Positions 8,761-18,300 of a DNA stretch of 64,000 nucleotides are shown here, one piece after another (position 1 is the first letter of the stretch; each line of letters begins with the position of its first letter). The DNA comes from Pyxidicoccus xibeiensis (lineage in GTDB: Bacteria; Myxococcota; Myxococcia; Myxococcales; Myxococcaceae), in NCBI RefSeq assembly GCF_024198175.1, contig NZ_JAJVKV010000010.1:124001-188000 (forward strand). Direction: 5' to 3'. The notes below the pieces were generated by a model. That model saw only the letters and a list, made by a program, of their open reading frames with translations. It was not told where the DNA came from and ran no database searches. The translations under genes and the position numbers were made by a program.

Positions 8761-9786
8761 TCAGCCCGCGCGCGAGCCCGGCGTCGTAGGCGCGCCGCCC
8801 GCGGGGCCACCATTGCCCGCGGGGCCACCATTGGAGGAGGCGGGCACGTCATCGCTCGCGCCGAAGAGGCCTCGCACCACGGCGGCGATGGCCAGCGGCG
8901 TCCCCACGCGCTCGTCATAGTGGGGCGTCAGGGCCTGGGCGAACTCCTCCGCCGAGGGGAAGCGGTCCTCGGGCCTGGCGGAGAAGGCGCGGTCCACCAC
9001 CGCCTCCAGGGCCTCGGGCACCTCCGGGCGCAGCTCGCGCAGCGGCCGGTACTGGCGGGACCAGATGGCGGCGAAGACCTCGTCCGGCGAGCCGCCGAGG
9101 AAGGGCCGCTCCAGCGTCAGCAGCTCGTAGAGCACCACCGTGGCGGCCCACAGGTCGGCCTCGGGGTTCACCTCGCCGAGCAGCGACTCGGGGGACAGGT
9201 AGTAGGGCTTGCCCAGCACCTCGCCGCCCTGGAGCTTGCCGTCCACCAGCACGCGCGACACCCCGAAGTCGCCCAGCTTGATCTCCCCCACCCGGGAGAT
9301 GAAGAGGTTGGAGGGGGACACGTCGCAGTGGACGATGCCCAGCCGCTCTCCCTGGGGGCCGGTGGCGGTGTGCGCGTACGCGAGCGCCTCCAGCAGCACC
9401 TTGCCCAGGTACACCGCGAAGTCCAGCGGCAGGGGGATGCCGCGCACCTTGCAGCGGCGGAGGATCTGCCCCAGGTCCCTCCCGTCCACCAGCTCCATCA
9501 CGATGAAGTAGATGCCCTCCAACTCACCGGCATCCAGCACCGTGACGATGTTGGGGTGGTGCAGCTGCTTGGACAGCTGCGCCTCGCGCGCGAAGAGCGC
9601 CACCGACTGCGGATCTCTCGTCAGCGCCGGCAACAGCCGCTTGAGCGCCACCGTCCACCCCTCGCGGGGACCGGTGCGCACCCGGGCGCGGTACACCTCC
9701 GCCATGCCGCCCTTTCCGAGCACGGAGAGGATTTCATAGTTGCCGAAGACGCGGATGGCCTTGGGCGCAGAGGGCGGCTGGGTCAC
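8761..9786 (-). CDS. Serine/threonine protein kinase (Pkn-type)
   Basis: A 341-residue Hanks-type kinase. Visible elements are the glycine loop GKGGMAEV (24-31), the ATP-anchoring K49 in VALKR, the helix-C E68, the catalytic loop HCDVSPSN with D155 and N160, and DFG at 173-175. The usual HRD arginine is Cys here, so activation-loop phosphorylation may not be required (RD versus non-RD kinases). The C-terminus is a Gly/Asn/Ser-rich tail without a transmembrane segment, so the enzyme is cytoplasmic. The GTG start overlaps the stop of the upstream secreted-protein gene as GTGA; this overlap decides the start, since a longer frame upstream is only a shadow of that gene. Substrates are unknown. 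Confidence 0.93.
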   Translation of the reverse strand: MTQPPSAPKAIRVFGNYEILSVLGKGGMAEVYRARVRTGPREGWTVALKRLLPALTRDPQSVALFAREAQLSKQLHHPNIVTVLDAGELEGIYFIVMELVDGRDLGQILRRCKVRGIPLPLDFAVYLGKVLLEALAYAHTATGPQGERLGIVHCDVSPSNLFISRVGEIKLGDFGVSRVLVDGKLQGGEVLGKPYYLSPESLLGEVNPEADLWAATVVLYELLTLERPFLGGSPDEVFAAIWSRQYRPLRELRPEVPEALEAVVDRAFSARPEDRFPSAEEFAQALTPHYDERVGTPLAIAAVVRGLFGASDDVPASSNGGPAGNGGPAGGAPTTPGSRAG

Positions 9787-10757
9787 GGGCTCGTGCTTCC
9801 GGATCCTGTCGGCTCGCGGCTGGCGGCCCTCTTGCGGCCCTGCTGCATCAGCGACCGGATCTCCTCGTGCAGGGCCCGCTCCGGCACGGCCTCGGCGGGC
9901 CGGTTCCTCGGCGCCCACCCCAGCTCCATGGCCCTGCGCAGCGACTCGCGGCACCGGCCATGGTTGGTGCCCTCGCGGTGGTGCGCGTAGGCCGTCCACA
10001 GGTGCACGTCGGGGCGGGTGGACGACTTCACCGAGCCCAGCGACCTCAGCGCGCCTTCGATGTCGTTCTTGCTGAGCTGGCTGGCCGCCAGCCCCACCAT
10101 CGCCGAGGGGCTGCGCGCGTCGCGCTCCACCACGCCCTGCACGACGGCCTGCGCGGCCTTCGACTCGCCCGCCGCCGGCTGCCGCGAGCCCCCTTCGGAG
10201 GACGCGTCCGGCAGGCGCCCGCGCGCCTGCACCACCGAGCCCGTCATCGTCTCCGGGGCGGGCGGCGCGTCGACCTCCAGCGGCTCGGCTTCGTCAGCGG
10301 CCGGGGCCGCGGCCTCCCGGGCGTCCGGCAGGGGCGACGTGGCCCTGAGGATCAGCAGCGAGCCGCCCTTCAGCGCGCTGGAGCCGCAGCCCGGCGCCAG
10401 CCGCACCAGCGCGCTCAGCACCCTGTCTTGAGGGTTGAAGAGGGCCAGCATGGGGTACTCGACGCGCGCCTCACACTCCGGGCCCACCTGGCACAGCAGC
10501 ACCGTACCCACCAGCACGTTGTCCTGGAACTCCCCGGAGATCAGCCGGGTATCGGACTTGAACCCACACGCCCCGCCGGTGCCGGTGCCGATGACGCGCT
10601 CGCCCTCCATGCGGAACTCGACCTGCCCGTAGGCATCCGACAGGTAGGGGCCGGACACGGTCGGCCCCGCCCATGCGAGGGCGGAGACGACGGAAAGAAT
10701 CGTCGCGAGACCCTTGTTTGAATGCGCGGGCGGCATGTGCGGGGTTGCCTTCATCAT
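9783..10757 (-). CDS. Secreted protein with C-terminal TPR-like helical region
   Basis: A 324-residue protein. After a short N-terminal extension there is a signal peptide (GLATILSVVSALAWAG). An N-terminal beta-rich region has four to five cysteines (GGACGF, LLCQVGPEC, APGCG) and a LISGEFQDNVLVGTV stretch. The middle is Ala/Pro-rich and disordered. The last 110 residues look like TPR helices (MVGLAASQLSKNDIEGALRSLGSV, VHLWTAYAHHREG). It is translationally coupled to the Ser/Thr kinase downstream, so it may report envelope state to, or be controlled by, that kinase; this is inference. Start uncertain: tandem ATGs at 10757/10754 or the ATG at 10736, none with a good ribosome site. Confidence 0.75.
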   Translation of the reverse strand: MMKATPHMPPAHSNKGLATILSVVSALAWAGPTVSGPYLSDAYGQVEFRMEGERVIGTGTGGACGFKSDTRLISGEFQDNVLVGTVLLCQVGPECEARVEYPMLALFNPQDRVLSALVRLAPGCGSSALKGGSLLILRATSPLPDAREAAAPAADEAEPLEVDAPPAPETMTGSVVQARGRLPDASSEGGSRQPAAGESKAAQAVVQGVVERDARSPSAMVGLAASQLSKNDIEGALRSLGSVKSSTRPDVHLWTAYAHHREGTNHGRCRESLRRAMELGWAPRNRPAEAVPERALHEEIRSLMQQGRKRAASREPTGSGSTSP

Positions 10758-10890
10758 AGGGGTCGTGAGGCTGCCTTGTAAACGCACGAGGAAGCCTTGA
10801 CCCAGCCGGCCCCCATCCTTATCATTTCCCCAGACTCTTACGGGTTTTCCCAATAGATTCGAGGACTTGGTAGCACTGGAGCTTTGTTAC

Positions 10891-11094
10891 AAGGGCTGTC
10901 CCCTGCGGGGCGCGTGATGCCCAGCAGAAATTCGAACCGATACGTCCATTCCGGGGTCCGTTTCGGTCGCTTTGTGCAAGCCCTCCCCCTCACGGGGATG
11001 AGGGAAGCCTGCGGCGGCATGATTTCGGTTCCCACCTGGCTTTCAGTGGGTTCAATGGACGCTGGGCACACGGCCATGCGGCGGGGGACTTTTT
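10891..11094 (+). ncRNA. ssrS: 6S RNA-like gene
   Basis: The 353-bp gap before the 5-formyl-THF cyclo-ligase gene folds as the long rod expected of 6S RNA, the regulator that binds sigma-70 RNA polymerase. GUCCCCUGC at the left end pairs with GCGGGGGAC at the right end, which is followed by five T residues. Inside, GUG-AU-GCCCAGC pairs with GCUGGGC-A-CAC, then GAACC with GGGUUC or alternatively GUCCAUU with AAUGGAC. A CCCTC/GAGGG plus CCCC/GGGG hairpin caps part of the central region. The string GCCTGCGGCGGCAT matches the conserved 3' part of known 6S RNAs. A 6S gene next to the cyclo-ligase (ssrS-ygfA) is a well-known arrangement in proteobacteria. Exact ends are estimated. Confidence 0.8.
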
Positions 11095-11110
11095 CTGTGG
11101 AGTGGCGGCG

Positions 11111-11734
11111 GTGAGCGAGACGGTGGTGGAAGAGGCGGCGGCGAGGAAGCAGACCCTGCGTGAGGAGCTGACGGCGCGTCGCAAGGCGATGACGCCGGAC
11201 ATCATCGACACGCGAGGTCTCAAGGTTCAGTCTCGGTTTCTGGCAACCACGTATTATCAGAAGGCGAGAACGGTGGCTCTCTACGCCCCCATCCGGGGCG
11301 AGGTGCCTACGCGGGACATCCTGATTGCGGCTCTGCAGGACGACAAAATCGTCTGCTATCCGCTGTCCCACGTGCACGGACGCATCCTGTCCTTCAGGGC
11401 CATCAAATCGGAGAGCGAGCTGGAGCCGGGGCGGCTGGGGGTGCGTGAGCCCAGCAACTCATCGGATCTCATCTCGGTGGAGAACATCGACCTGTTCGTG
11501 GTGCCGGGCCTGGGCTTCACCCGGGACGGCAAGCGGCTGGGGCGCGGAGGCGGCTACTACGACGCCACCCTTCGCGCGGCCAGCCAGCGCAGCCGCCGCG
11601 TCGGTCTGGCTTTCAATGACCAGGTCGTCCAGGTGCTGCCCACGACGGGTGACGACGTGGACATGGACCTCATCGTGACGGAGTCCGAGTCGCTGCGCGG
11701 TCTGTACCGCGACCCGGAATTCCTGGATACGTGA
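11111..11734 (+). CDS. 5-formyltetrahydrofolate cyclo-ligase
   Basis: A 207-residue cytoplasmic enzyme that converts 5-formyl-THF to 5,10-methenyl-THF with ATP, rescuing a dead-end folate. The N-terminal KQTLREELTARRKAM helix, the substrate region LYAPIRGEVPTRDI, and the family signature VVPGLGFTRDGKRLGRGGGYYDATL are all present. The GTG at 11111 has GGAG eight bases upstream; a GTG three codons earlier is the alternative. It lies just downstream of the 6S-like RNA, and the terminator-like T-run of that RNA ends only 16 bases before the start, so read-through from the 6S promoter may express this gene. The stop overlaps the next gene as GTGA. Confidence 0.93.
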   Translation: MSETVVEEAAARKQTLREELTARRKAMTPDIIDTRGLKVQSRFLATTYYQKARTVALYAPIRGEVPTRDILIAALQDDKIVCYPLSHVHGRILSFRAIKSESELEPGRLGVREPSNSSDLISVENIDLFVVPGLGFTRDGKRLGRGGGYYDATLRAASQRSRRVGLAFNDQVVQVLPTTGDDVDMDLIVTESESLRGLYRDPEFLDT

Positions 11735-12519
11735 AGGTTCTCTTCATGGGAGATGTCGTGGGCCGCCCGGGACTCCAGGCGGTCCGCGCACTCCTGCCCA
11801 GACTGGTCTCCGAGCACTCGGTGGACCTGTGTGTCGCCAACGCGGAGAACAGCGAGGGCGGTGCGGGCATCAGCGCCGAATCGGCGACGTTCCTGCTCGA
11901 CAGCGGCGTGAAGCTGCTGACGAGCGGGAACCACTTCTATTCGAAGAAGGCCATCCTGCCCTGGGTGACGGCGCATCCGGACCTGCTCCTGCGGCCGGCC
12001 AACTACCCCAAGGGCACGCCGGGCAAGGGCCACGGCCTGGTGAAGCTCCCGGACGGGCGCGCCCTGGGAGTCATCAACCTGGAGGGCCGCGTCTTCATGC
12101 GCATGGAGGCCAGCCCCTTCGAGGTGGTGCTGCCGCTGGTGGAGGAGCTGCGCAAGCAGACACCCTGCATCCTGGTGGACATGCACTGCGAGGCCAGCAG
12201 CGAGAAGAACGCCATGGGCGTGCACCTGGATGGCCGGGTGTCCGCGGTGGTGGGCACGCACACGCACGTGCAGACGGCGGATGAGCGGCTGCTGCCCGGC
12301 GGCACGGCCTTCATCACCGACGTGGGCATGTGTGGCCCGCTGGACTCCGTCATCGGCATGAAGAAGGAGACGTCGCTGGCGCGCTTCCTCGGGGAGAAGG
12401 CCCCCTACGAGGTGGCGGAGAAGCTGGTGTACCTCCAGGGCGTGGTCATCGACATCGACGACACCACGGGCCGGGCGCGGAGCATCGAGCGGGTGCGCCA
12501 CCGCCTGCCGGGCACCTAG
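11731..12519 (+). CDS. YmdB-family metallophosphodiesterase
   Basis: A 262-residue protein of the TIGR00282 family; Bacillus YmdB hydrolyses 2',3'-cyclic nucleotides and influences biofilm and motility switches. Metal-ligand motifs are in place: D8 in MGDVVGRPG, E39-N40 in NAENSEGG, N67-H68 in SGNHFY, the MHCEA histidine, and the HTHVQTAD pair. The family usually has GNHIWD or GNHTWD where this protein has GNHFYS, so a residue near the active site differs. The GTG start overlaps the cyclo-ligase stop by four bases, which decides it over later codons. In myxobacteria a role in signalling is plausible but untested here. Confidence 0.92.
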   Translation: MKVLFMGDVVGRPGLQAVRALLPRLVSEHSVDLCVANAENSEGGAGISAESATFLLDSGVKLLTSGNHFYSKKAILPWVTAHPDLLLRPANYPKGTPGKGHGLVKLPDGRALGVINLEGRVFMRMEASPFEVVLPLVEELRKQTPCILVDMHCEASSEKNAMGVHLDGRVSAVVGTHTHVQTADERLLPGGTAFITDVGMCGPLDSVIGMKKETSLARFLGEKAPYEVAEKLVYLQGVVIDIDDTTGRARSIERVRHRLPGT

Positions 12520-12567
12520 CGGATATGCGCCGACAGGCGTCGCTTTTGGGGCTAAGTTGCCGGCGCC

Positions 12568-13839
12568 ATGAACACGGACGCGCTGCGCAAGGCGACCCCC
12601 GAGGAGCAGTTCGAAGAAGTCACCCGAGGCACCGTGGACATCCAGGTGCCCGAGGAGCTGAAGAAGAAGCTCCAGCGCTCGTATGACTCGGGCAAGCCCC
12701 TGGTCATCAAGGCGGGGTTCGACCCCAGCCGGCCGGATCTGCACATCGGCCACTCGCTGCTGCTCACGCGCATGCGGCGCTTCCAGGACTTCGGCCACAC
12801 GGTGGTCTTCCTCATCGGCGACTTCACGGGGCTCATCGGTGACCCGACGGGGCGCAACGCCACCCGTCCGGCGCTGACGCGCGACGAGGTGAAGGCCAAC
12901 GCGGAGACGTACAAGCAGCAGGTCTTCAAGGTGTTGGACCCGGACAAGACGCTGGTGCGCTTCAACTCCACCTGGCTGGACGCGCTGGGCACGGAGGGGA
13001 TGATCCGCCTGGCCGCGCGCTACTCGGTGCAGCGCATTCTGGAGCGCGACGACTTCAAGAAGCGCTTCCGGGACAACGTCTCCATCTCCATCCACGAGTT
13101 CCTCTACCCGCTCCTGCAGGGCTACGACTCGGTGGCGCTCAAGTCGGACGTGGAGCTGGGCGCGACGGATCAGCTCTTCAACCTGCTCGTGGGCCGCCAG
13201 CTCATGAAGGAGGAGGGGCTGGAGCCGCAGGTCATCATGACGGGCCCCATCCTCGAGGGGCTGAACGCGAAGCTGGTGGACGGGAAGATCGTCGGCGACA
13301 AGATGTCCAAGAGCCTGGACAACTACGTGGGCGTGGACGAGCCGCCGGAGACCATCTTCGGCAAGCTGATGAGCATCACCGACGACCTGATGTGGCGCTA
13401 CCTGGAGCTGCTGTCCGCGAAGCCGCGGGCGGAGCTGGCCGACATCCGCGCCAGGGTGCAGGGCGGCGAGCTGCACCCGATGACGGTGAAGAAGGACTTC
13501 GCCCGGGAGATGGCGGTGCGCTTCCACGGCGAGGAGGGTGGCCGCAAGGCGGTGGAGGCCTGGGACAACCTCAAGAAGCAGGCGCCGCAGGCGAGCCTGG
13601 AGGTCATCACCGTGTCGCTCGGCGACGCGGAGAAGGTGCCCCTCTTCAAGCTGCTGCCAGAGACGAAGCTGGTGGCGTCCGGCACCAAGGCCCGCGAGGC
13701 GCTGGCCCAGGGCAGCGTGCGCGTGAATGGCGAGAAGGTGCAGGACGTGAAGGCGGAGCTGGGGGCGGGCGAGTACACCATCTCCGTGGGCAAGGCCCGC
13801 ACGGACAAGCCGAACTCCGTGCTGCTGAAGCTGTCCTGA
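12568..13839 (+). CDS. tyrS: Tyrosyl-tRNA synthetase
   Basis: A 423-residue class I synthetase that charges tRNA-Tyr. The ATP-site motifs are HIGH at 59-62 (LHIGHSLLL) and KMSKS at 245-249 (GDKMSKSLD). Tyrosine-pocket strings FDPSRPDLH and YPLLQGYDSVALKSDVELGATDQLFN follow the TyrZ-like branch rather than the E. coli TyrS branch (which has YTFLQ). The C-terminal S4 RNA-binding domain is seen in KLVASGTKAREALAQGSVRVNGEKVQD. Length is normal. The gene stands alone after a 48-bp gap and is followed by a large two-tier hairpin. No T-box leader was seen. Confidence 0.97.
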   Translation: MNTDALRKATPEEQFEEVTRGTVDIQVPEELKKKLQRSYDSGKPLVIKAGFDPSRPDLHIGHSLLLTRMRRFQDFGHTVVFLIGDFTGLIGDPTGRNATRPALTRDEVKANAETYKQQVFKVLDPDKTLVRFNSTWLDALGTEGMIRLAARYSVQRILERDDFKKRFRDNVSISIHEFLYPLLQGYDSVALKSDVELGATDQLFNLLVGRQLMKEEGLEPQVIMTGPILEGLNAKLVDGKIVGDKMSKSLDNYVGVDEPPETIFGKLMSITDDLMWRYLELLSAKPRAELADIRARVQGGELHPMTVKKDFAREMAVRFHGEEGGRKAVEAWDNLKKQAPQASLEVITVSLGDAEKVPLFKLLPETKLVASGTKAREALAQGSVRVNGEKVQDVKAELGAGEYTISVGKARTDKPNSVLLKLS

Positions 13840-13840
13840 G

Positions 13841-13901
13841 CCTTCGAGCCCGAGGGTGAAGGCCGGCGGTGTCCTTGCGCCGGCCTCCCGTGGCTCGAAG
13901 G
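13841..13901 (+). terminator. Two-tier hairpin downstream of tyrS
   Basis: Just after the tyrS stop, CCTTCGAGCC pairs with GGCTCGAAGG as a 10-bp outer stem, enclosing an inner 9-bp stem AGGCCGGCG/CGCCGGCCT with a 9-nt loop. No T-tract follows. A 3'-end or transcription-stop structure is the simplest reading. Confidence 0.55.
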
Positions 13902-14027
13902 GGGCCTCCCCCCGTGCCTGCCTGCCCGGTTGAATGGCGGGCCCTGGCGGCCGTCCCAGGTGGTGACCTCAGCGGCCCCTGCCTCGTTCCGAGGGCAGCA
14001 GGGGACTGCTGTAGACTCCCGGCCGCC

Positions 14028-15275
14028 ATGCGTCTTCCCCTCCCCTGCCTTGCCCTGCTGCTGGCCACCCTCCCCGCCCTGGCGGGCCCGGGGGCCTTCG
14101 TCTCCGAGAGCCGCGTGGACGCGGTGGAGCAGCCCGAGTCCCAGCGGGTCGTCTTCACGGTGGAGCCGGACACGTCGTACCCGCTGCTGAAGAAGGGCGG
14201 CCCCAGCCGGGCGTGGTGCAAGCTGCAGGGCCCGTCCGGCGCCGAGGGCTGGGTGCTGTGCGAGGGCGCTCCGGAGGCCGCGGCGCCCCGGGCTCCGGAC
14301 GCGGCGGCGCTGGCGGCGGCGGACCGGAGGAACTCCGAGCAGCAGGCACGCGGCAAGGAGGAGCAGCAGGCCCGCTTCGCCCGCCTGTCGGAGGAGGCTC
14401 CGGACGAGGAGCAGACGCAGGCCGTCGTCGTGCAGGCGCCGGCTTCGAATGCGGGTCGCGCGCAGCCGGCCAGCGGGAAGGCACCCGCGGACGAGGGGCG
14501 TGCGCAGCCGGCCGTGGCGCAGGCGGCCTCGGGTGTGGAGTTCGTGTCGTCACGCGGGGCGCAGGCGCGCGCGGACTGGACGCCGGCCACGGGCTGCTCG
14601 ACGACGTGTGAGACGAAGCCGCTCTTCGGGAAGCTGCCCGCTCTTTCGCCGATGGACCGCGAGGTGCTGGACTTGTGCCCGGCGCGTCCGGACGTGAGCG
14701 TGAGCGCGGGGGACGTGCAGCGCTTCTTCTCCAAGCACTACAACGACTCGCGCATCCAGACGGCTCTGTCCGTCGCGGGCCGGCCGGGCTCGCGGCAGGG
14801 CAACCTCGAGTGGCTCACCAGCCTGTGGGTGAGCACCGGCCCGCGCAACGCCTTCACGCACGTGTTCTGCGGGGACGACTGGCAGCGCGGCCCCATCGGC
14901 GGGCTGCACTTCCTGCCCCGCTACGCGCAGCTCGAGGCGGAGGGGAAGCTCTGCTACGGCGGCCCGGCACGCGGCGGCAGCGCGCAGAAGGGCGACCAGT
15001 ACCTCATCAAGTTCCGTGGCGTGGCGCCGTGGTCCTGCGGGGAGAAGAAGATTGGCGGCTTCTCGCGCTCGCCGGACGCGGTGGGCCTGGTGGCCATCGG
15101 CACGCGGGCCTTCGCCAGTTGCTGCTCGCGAGGCGGGGGGAAGAAGGAAGGCGGCGTGTACTCCGCGCCGGACCTGGGCGGGACGAACTGGCGCGTCTGG
15201 TGCGGCACGCGCAACGGCACCTACGGCATCGCCACGCTCTACCCCACCGACGAGCAGGCCACCTGCGGGGACTGA
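14028..15275 (+). CDS. Secreted EndoU-like protein (possible endoribonuclease)
   Basis: A 415-residue protein with a cleavable signal peptide (LALLLATLPALA-GPG). Residues 20-75 resemble a small SH3-like domain, followed by an Ala/Gln/Glu-rich linker to about residue 175. The C-terminal 220 residues hold eight or more cysteines. They include THVFCGDDW-x4-GPIGGLHFL-x-Y, which resembles the two-histidine core of XendoU/EndoU ribonucleases: H278 and H294 lie 16 residues apart, the same spacing as the catalytic pair in XendoU. A candidate catalytic Lys is K328 in YLIKFRG, and a final TNWRVWCGTRNGTYGIATLYP segment may supply the last strands. The start is set by the signal peptide. It is convergent with the alpha-2-macroglobulin gene. 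A disulfide-rich secreted protein of another fold remains possible. Confidence 0.65.
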   Translation: MRLPLPCLALLLATLPALAGPGAFVSESRVDAVEQPESQRVVFTVEPDTSYPLLKKGGPSRAWCKLQGPSGAEGWVLCEGAPEAAAPRAPDAAALAAADRRNSEQQARGKEEQQARFARLSEEAPDEEQTQAVVVQAPASNAGRAQPASGKAPADEGRAQPAVAQAASGVEFVSSRGAQARADWTPATGCSTTCETKPLFGKLPALSPMDREVLDLCPARPDVSVSAGDVQRFFSKHYNDSRIQTALSVAGRPGSRQGNLEWLTSLWVSTGPRNAFTHVFCGDDWQRGPIGGLHFLPRYAQLEAEGKLCYGGPARGGSAQKGDQYLIKFRGVAPWSCGEKKIGGFSRSPDAVGLVAIGTRAFASCCSRGGGKKEGGVYSAPDLGGTNWRVWCGTRNGTYGIATLYPTDEQATCGD

Positions 15276-15280
15276 CGCCG

Positions 15281-15313
15281 GAGGTGGCCGCGCGCCCGTC
15301 GCACGGCCACCTT
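15281..15313. terminator. Hairpin between convergent genes
   Basis: AGGTGGCCG pairs with CGGCCACCT (9 bp, 13-nt GC-rich loop) in the 54-bp gap between two convergent genes. It is symmetrical and has no T-tract, so it could stop transcription from either side. Confidence 0.5.
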
Positions 15314-15329
15314 CCCTGGATGCGCCCGC

Positions 15330-18300
15330 CTACTTCGCGGGGCCCACGTTGAGCACCGCGCCGCTGGAGTACGCGGTGAACTCCGGCGCGTACATGGACT
15401 GCACGGTGGCCGGGCCCACGCGGAAGGTGCCGGCCATGTTGGCGCGCAGGCGGTACTTGAAGGTGTACTCGCCGGCGGGCAGCCACTCGAAGAAGAAGTT
15501 GGTGCCCGAGTCCCGCGTCTCCTCGTACCAGACGATGCCCAAATCCCACCGGTGGCGGGACTGGACGTTCTCCGGCTCCAGGCCGGCGGCGCGCGGGTCC
15601 TTCAGGTGGACGTACTCCGCCGCGTGCTTCGTGCGCAGCGACAGCTGCACCTCCACCTCGTCACCGGGCCTGAGCGGCGTGCCCTCCGCCAGCGGCTGGA
15701 GCACCGCCTCGCGGCCTTCGCGCTCGCGCCGGAAGTAGCGCCGGGACACCTGGAAGAAGTCGCCGCGGTCCTCCTCCGGCAGCTTCTCCGTGGAGAAGTG
15801 CCACGTCGCCGAGGCGAAGGCGAAGCCCGGCGTCGTCTTCTCCACCACCACGGAGCTCATGGTGGCCGGGTTCAGCTCCGGCCCTGGCACCACCACCTGG
15901 TTCTTCTTCCCCGTGTACTCGTCCGGGGAGAACTCCATCTGCACCACGCGCGGGCCCACCGTCACCTTCGCGTCCTCGCGCACGCCCAGCGCGCCCTCCG
16001 CCTGCAGGTACTTCACCAGCGCGTAGAGCGCCTCCGCCGTGGCGCGGGTGGACTTCCAGTGGTTGAGCTTCTTGTCCAGCAGCAGCCACTGCACCAGCCC
16101 CTCGCGCCGCGGGTCCTTGGGCTTCAGCTCCGTCAGCGTGCGCAGCGCGAAGGCGTGCGTCTCCGTGGTGTCGTTGTACCAGAGCCAGCTGCGGTCCTCG
16201 GGCGCCCAGTACGTGCCCAGTTCCTCGGTCGTCTTCGCCGAGTCCATCACGCTGTCCCAGACGAGGTTCGCGTCCTTCTCCCGCTTCGCCCGCTTGAGCG
16301 TCAGCGCCAGGTAGCCCTTGAGGTACGGCGAGTGCTGCTTCCAGTGCTTGAAGCTGAAGTCGAGCATCCGCTGACGCTCTTCCGCGGTGAGCGCCTCGCC
16401 CGTGTAGCGCTCGCCCGGGTACGCGGAGGCCACGTAGTTGAGGAAGGTGAGGAACTCCCAGCCCGCGTCCTTCTTCATCAGCTTGTCGGCGTACTCGTCT
16501 CGGAAGTGCCGGGCCAGGTAGGCCCACGCGCTGCGCGTCATCTCCGGGGGCACCTCCACGCCGTACTCCATGGCGCGAGACAGGCCGTGGACGATGTAGA
16601 GCGTCATGTACGGCGACGGAGGCCCGCCCGGCCACCACGGGAAGCCGCCACTGGACGTCTGCGCCTTGCGCAGCTTGCCCATCGCGGACTGGCGCTCGGC
16701 CGCGGCCACCTTCGGGTCCAGCACGCGCACCATGGACAGCTCGGACTCGGGGCCGCCCTTGGCCATCTCCAGCCAGGGCGTCTCCTCCAGCGCCATCTTC
16801 CGGTTCGGGTCCACCGCGTCCCACGTCTCGAACCGGGTGGGCCGCTCGCTCAGCTTCTTCGCCATCTTCGCCACGGAGGGGTACTGGCCGTAGAGGCTGG
16901 ACACGATGCCGGCGGAGACGAAGCGGTTGAGCGTCTGCTCCGTGCACTCGTAGGGGTAGTCCATCAGGTACGGCAGCGACTGGAGCGCCGCGTAGAACAG
17001 CTGCGTGTCCACCGTGACGACCAGCTGCTCGTTCACCCGCGTGGCGTCCCCGCCCTTGCGCAGGTCGTCGAAGGCCATCGTCTTCGAGGCCTTGCCCTTG
17101 AGCGTGACGAAGCGCGACTGCGCCAGGTGCACGCGGCCCGGCAGCACGGGCAGCGGGCGCAGCTCGCCGTCGCTGAGGTTGCCGGCGCGCGCCACCACCC
17201 GGAAGGCCACCGCCCCCACCCGCGTGGGCGTGGTGAGGGGGAAGCGCAGGTTCGTCCCCTTCCCCGGCGCCACGTTGAAGGCCTGGGACGCGGCCTGGAC
17301 GCCGAAGTCCGCCAGCAGGCTCTTCTGCGTCTGCGGGTCCACGATGTCCAGCGTGAGGGTGCCCTGCTGCGGCTTCTCCGCCGCGTTGTTCACCACCACC
17401 TCCAGCACCGCCCTGTCCCCCTCGCGCAGGAAGCGCGGCACGTACGGCCGCACCATCAGCTCCTTGACGCTGCGGGTGGTGCGCTGCAGGGAGCCGCCCT
17501 TCAGGTCCTTCGTCAGCGCATGGACCCACACGCTCCACGCCGTCACCGAGTCGGGCACGGTGAACTCCAGCGTCGCCGAGCCGTCCGGCCCGGTGAGCAG
17601 CTGCGGCACCCAGAAGGCCGTCTCCGCGAAGTTGGAGCGCACCGGTTCGGCCGGAGCGGCCTGGGCCTGGACGTCCGCCTTCGCCTCGTTCATGGCCTTC
17701 TTCGCCGGCTCGCCGGGAGGCGCGGGCGGAGGAGGCGGAGGCGGCGCACCCGCGACTTCTGCTTCCTCCCTCGACTCGACGGCCATCGGGGCGGCGGCCG
17801 ACGGCGCGCGCGACACGGCGCCGCCCGTCGAGCCGAAGCGGTTGCGCAGCCGTCGCCCGGGCCCCCCCAGGCCGTAGTTGTCCTCGATGCGGAGCTGGTC
17901 GCCCGAGGGCTGTGACCACCCCTTCACCTCGCCATAGCCCTCGCTGACGAGCCACTGGCCCATGGCGACGCCCACCGACGCGCGCAGGTCCACCGGCGCC
18001 GTGCGCCGGGGGTAGAGCGCGGCGACGCTCGGCGGCACGTGCGGCGCGAACAGGTCCAGCGACTGGTCATACATATACGCGAGCAGCTCGGCGGCCCCCG
18101 CCTCCACCTTCGCCCCCTTGGGCCCCTTCACCGTCACGCGCCACGTCTCCTTCGCGCCCGGACGCAGCTTGTCGCGGAAGGTGGCGAACTCCAGGCTCAG
18201 CTCCTTGTCATCCCAGGGGACGAACACCGCCTCCGAGTGGCTCAGGTACTGCCAGTCACGCACCGCCACCAGCACCGCGGTGAAGCCGCCGCGCAGCTCC

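Noticed and set aside
10758-10890. Promoter of the 6S-like RNA
   Set aside because: A TTGACC-like string was noticed, but no convincing -10 at proper spacing could be placed, so it was not listed.
15552-17915. 787-codon plus-strand frame opposite the alpha-2-macroglobulin
   Set aside because: Antisense shadow; the minus-strand frame holds CTEQ and macroglobulin motifs.
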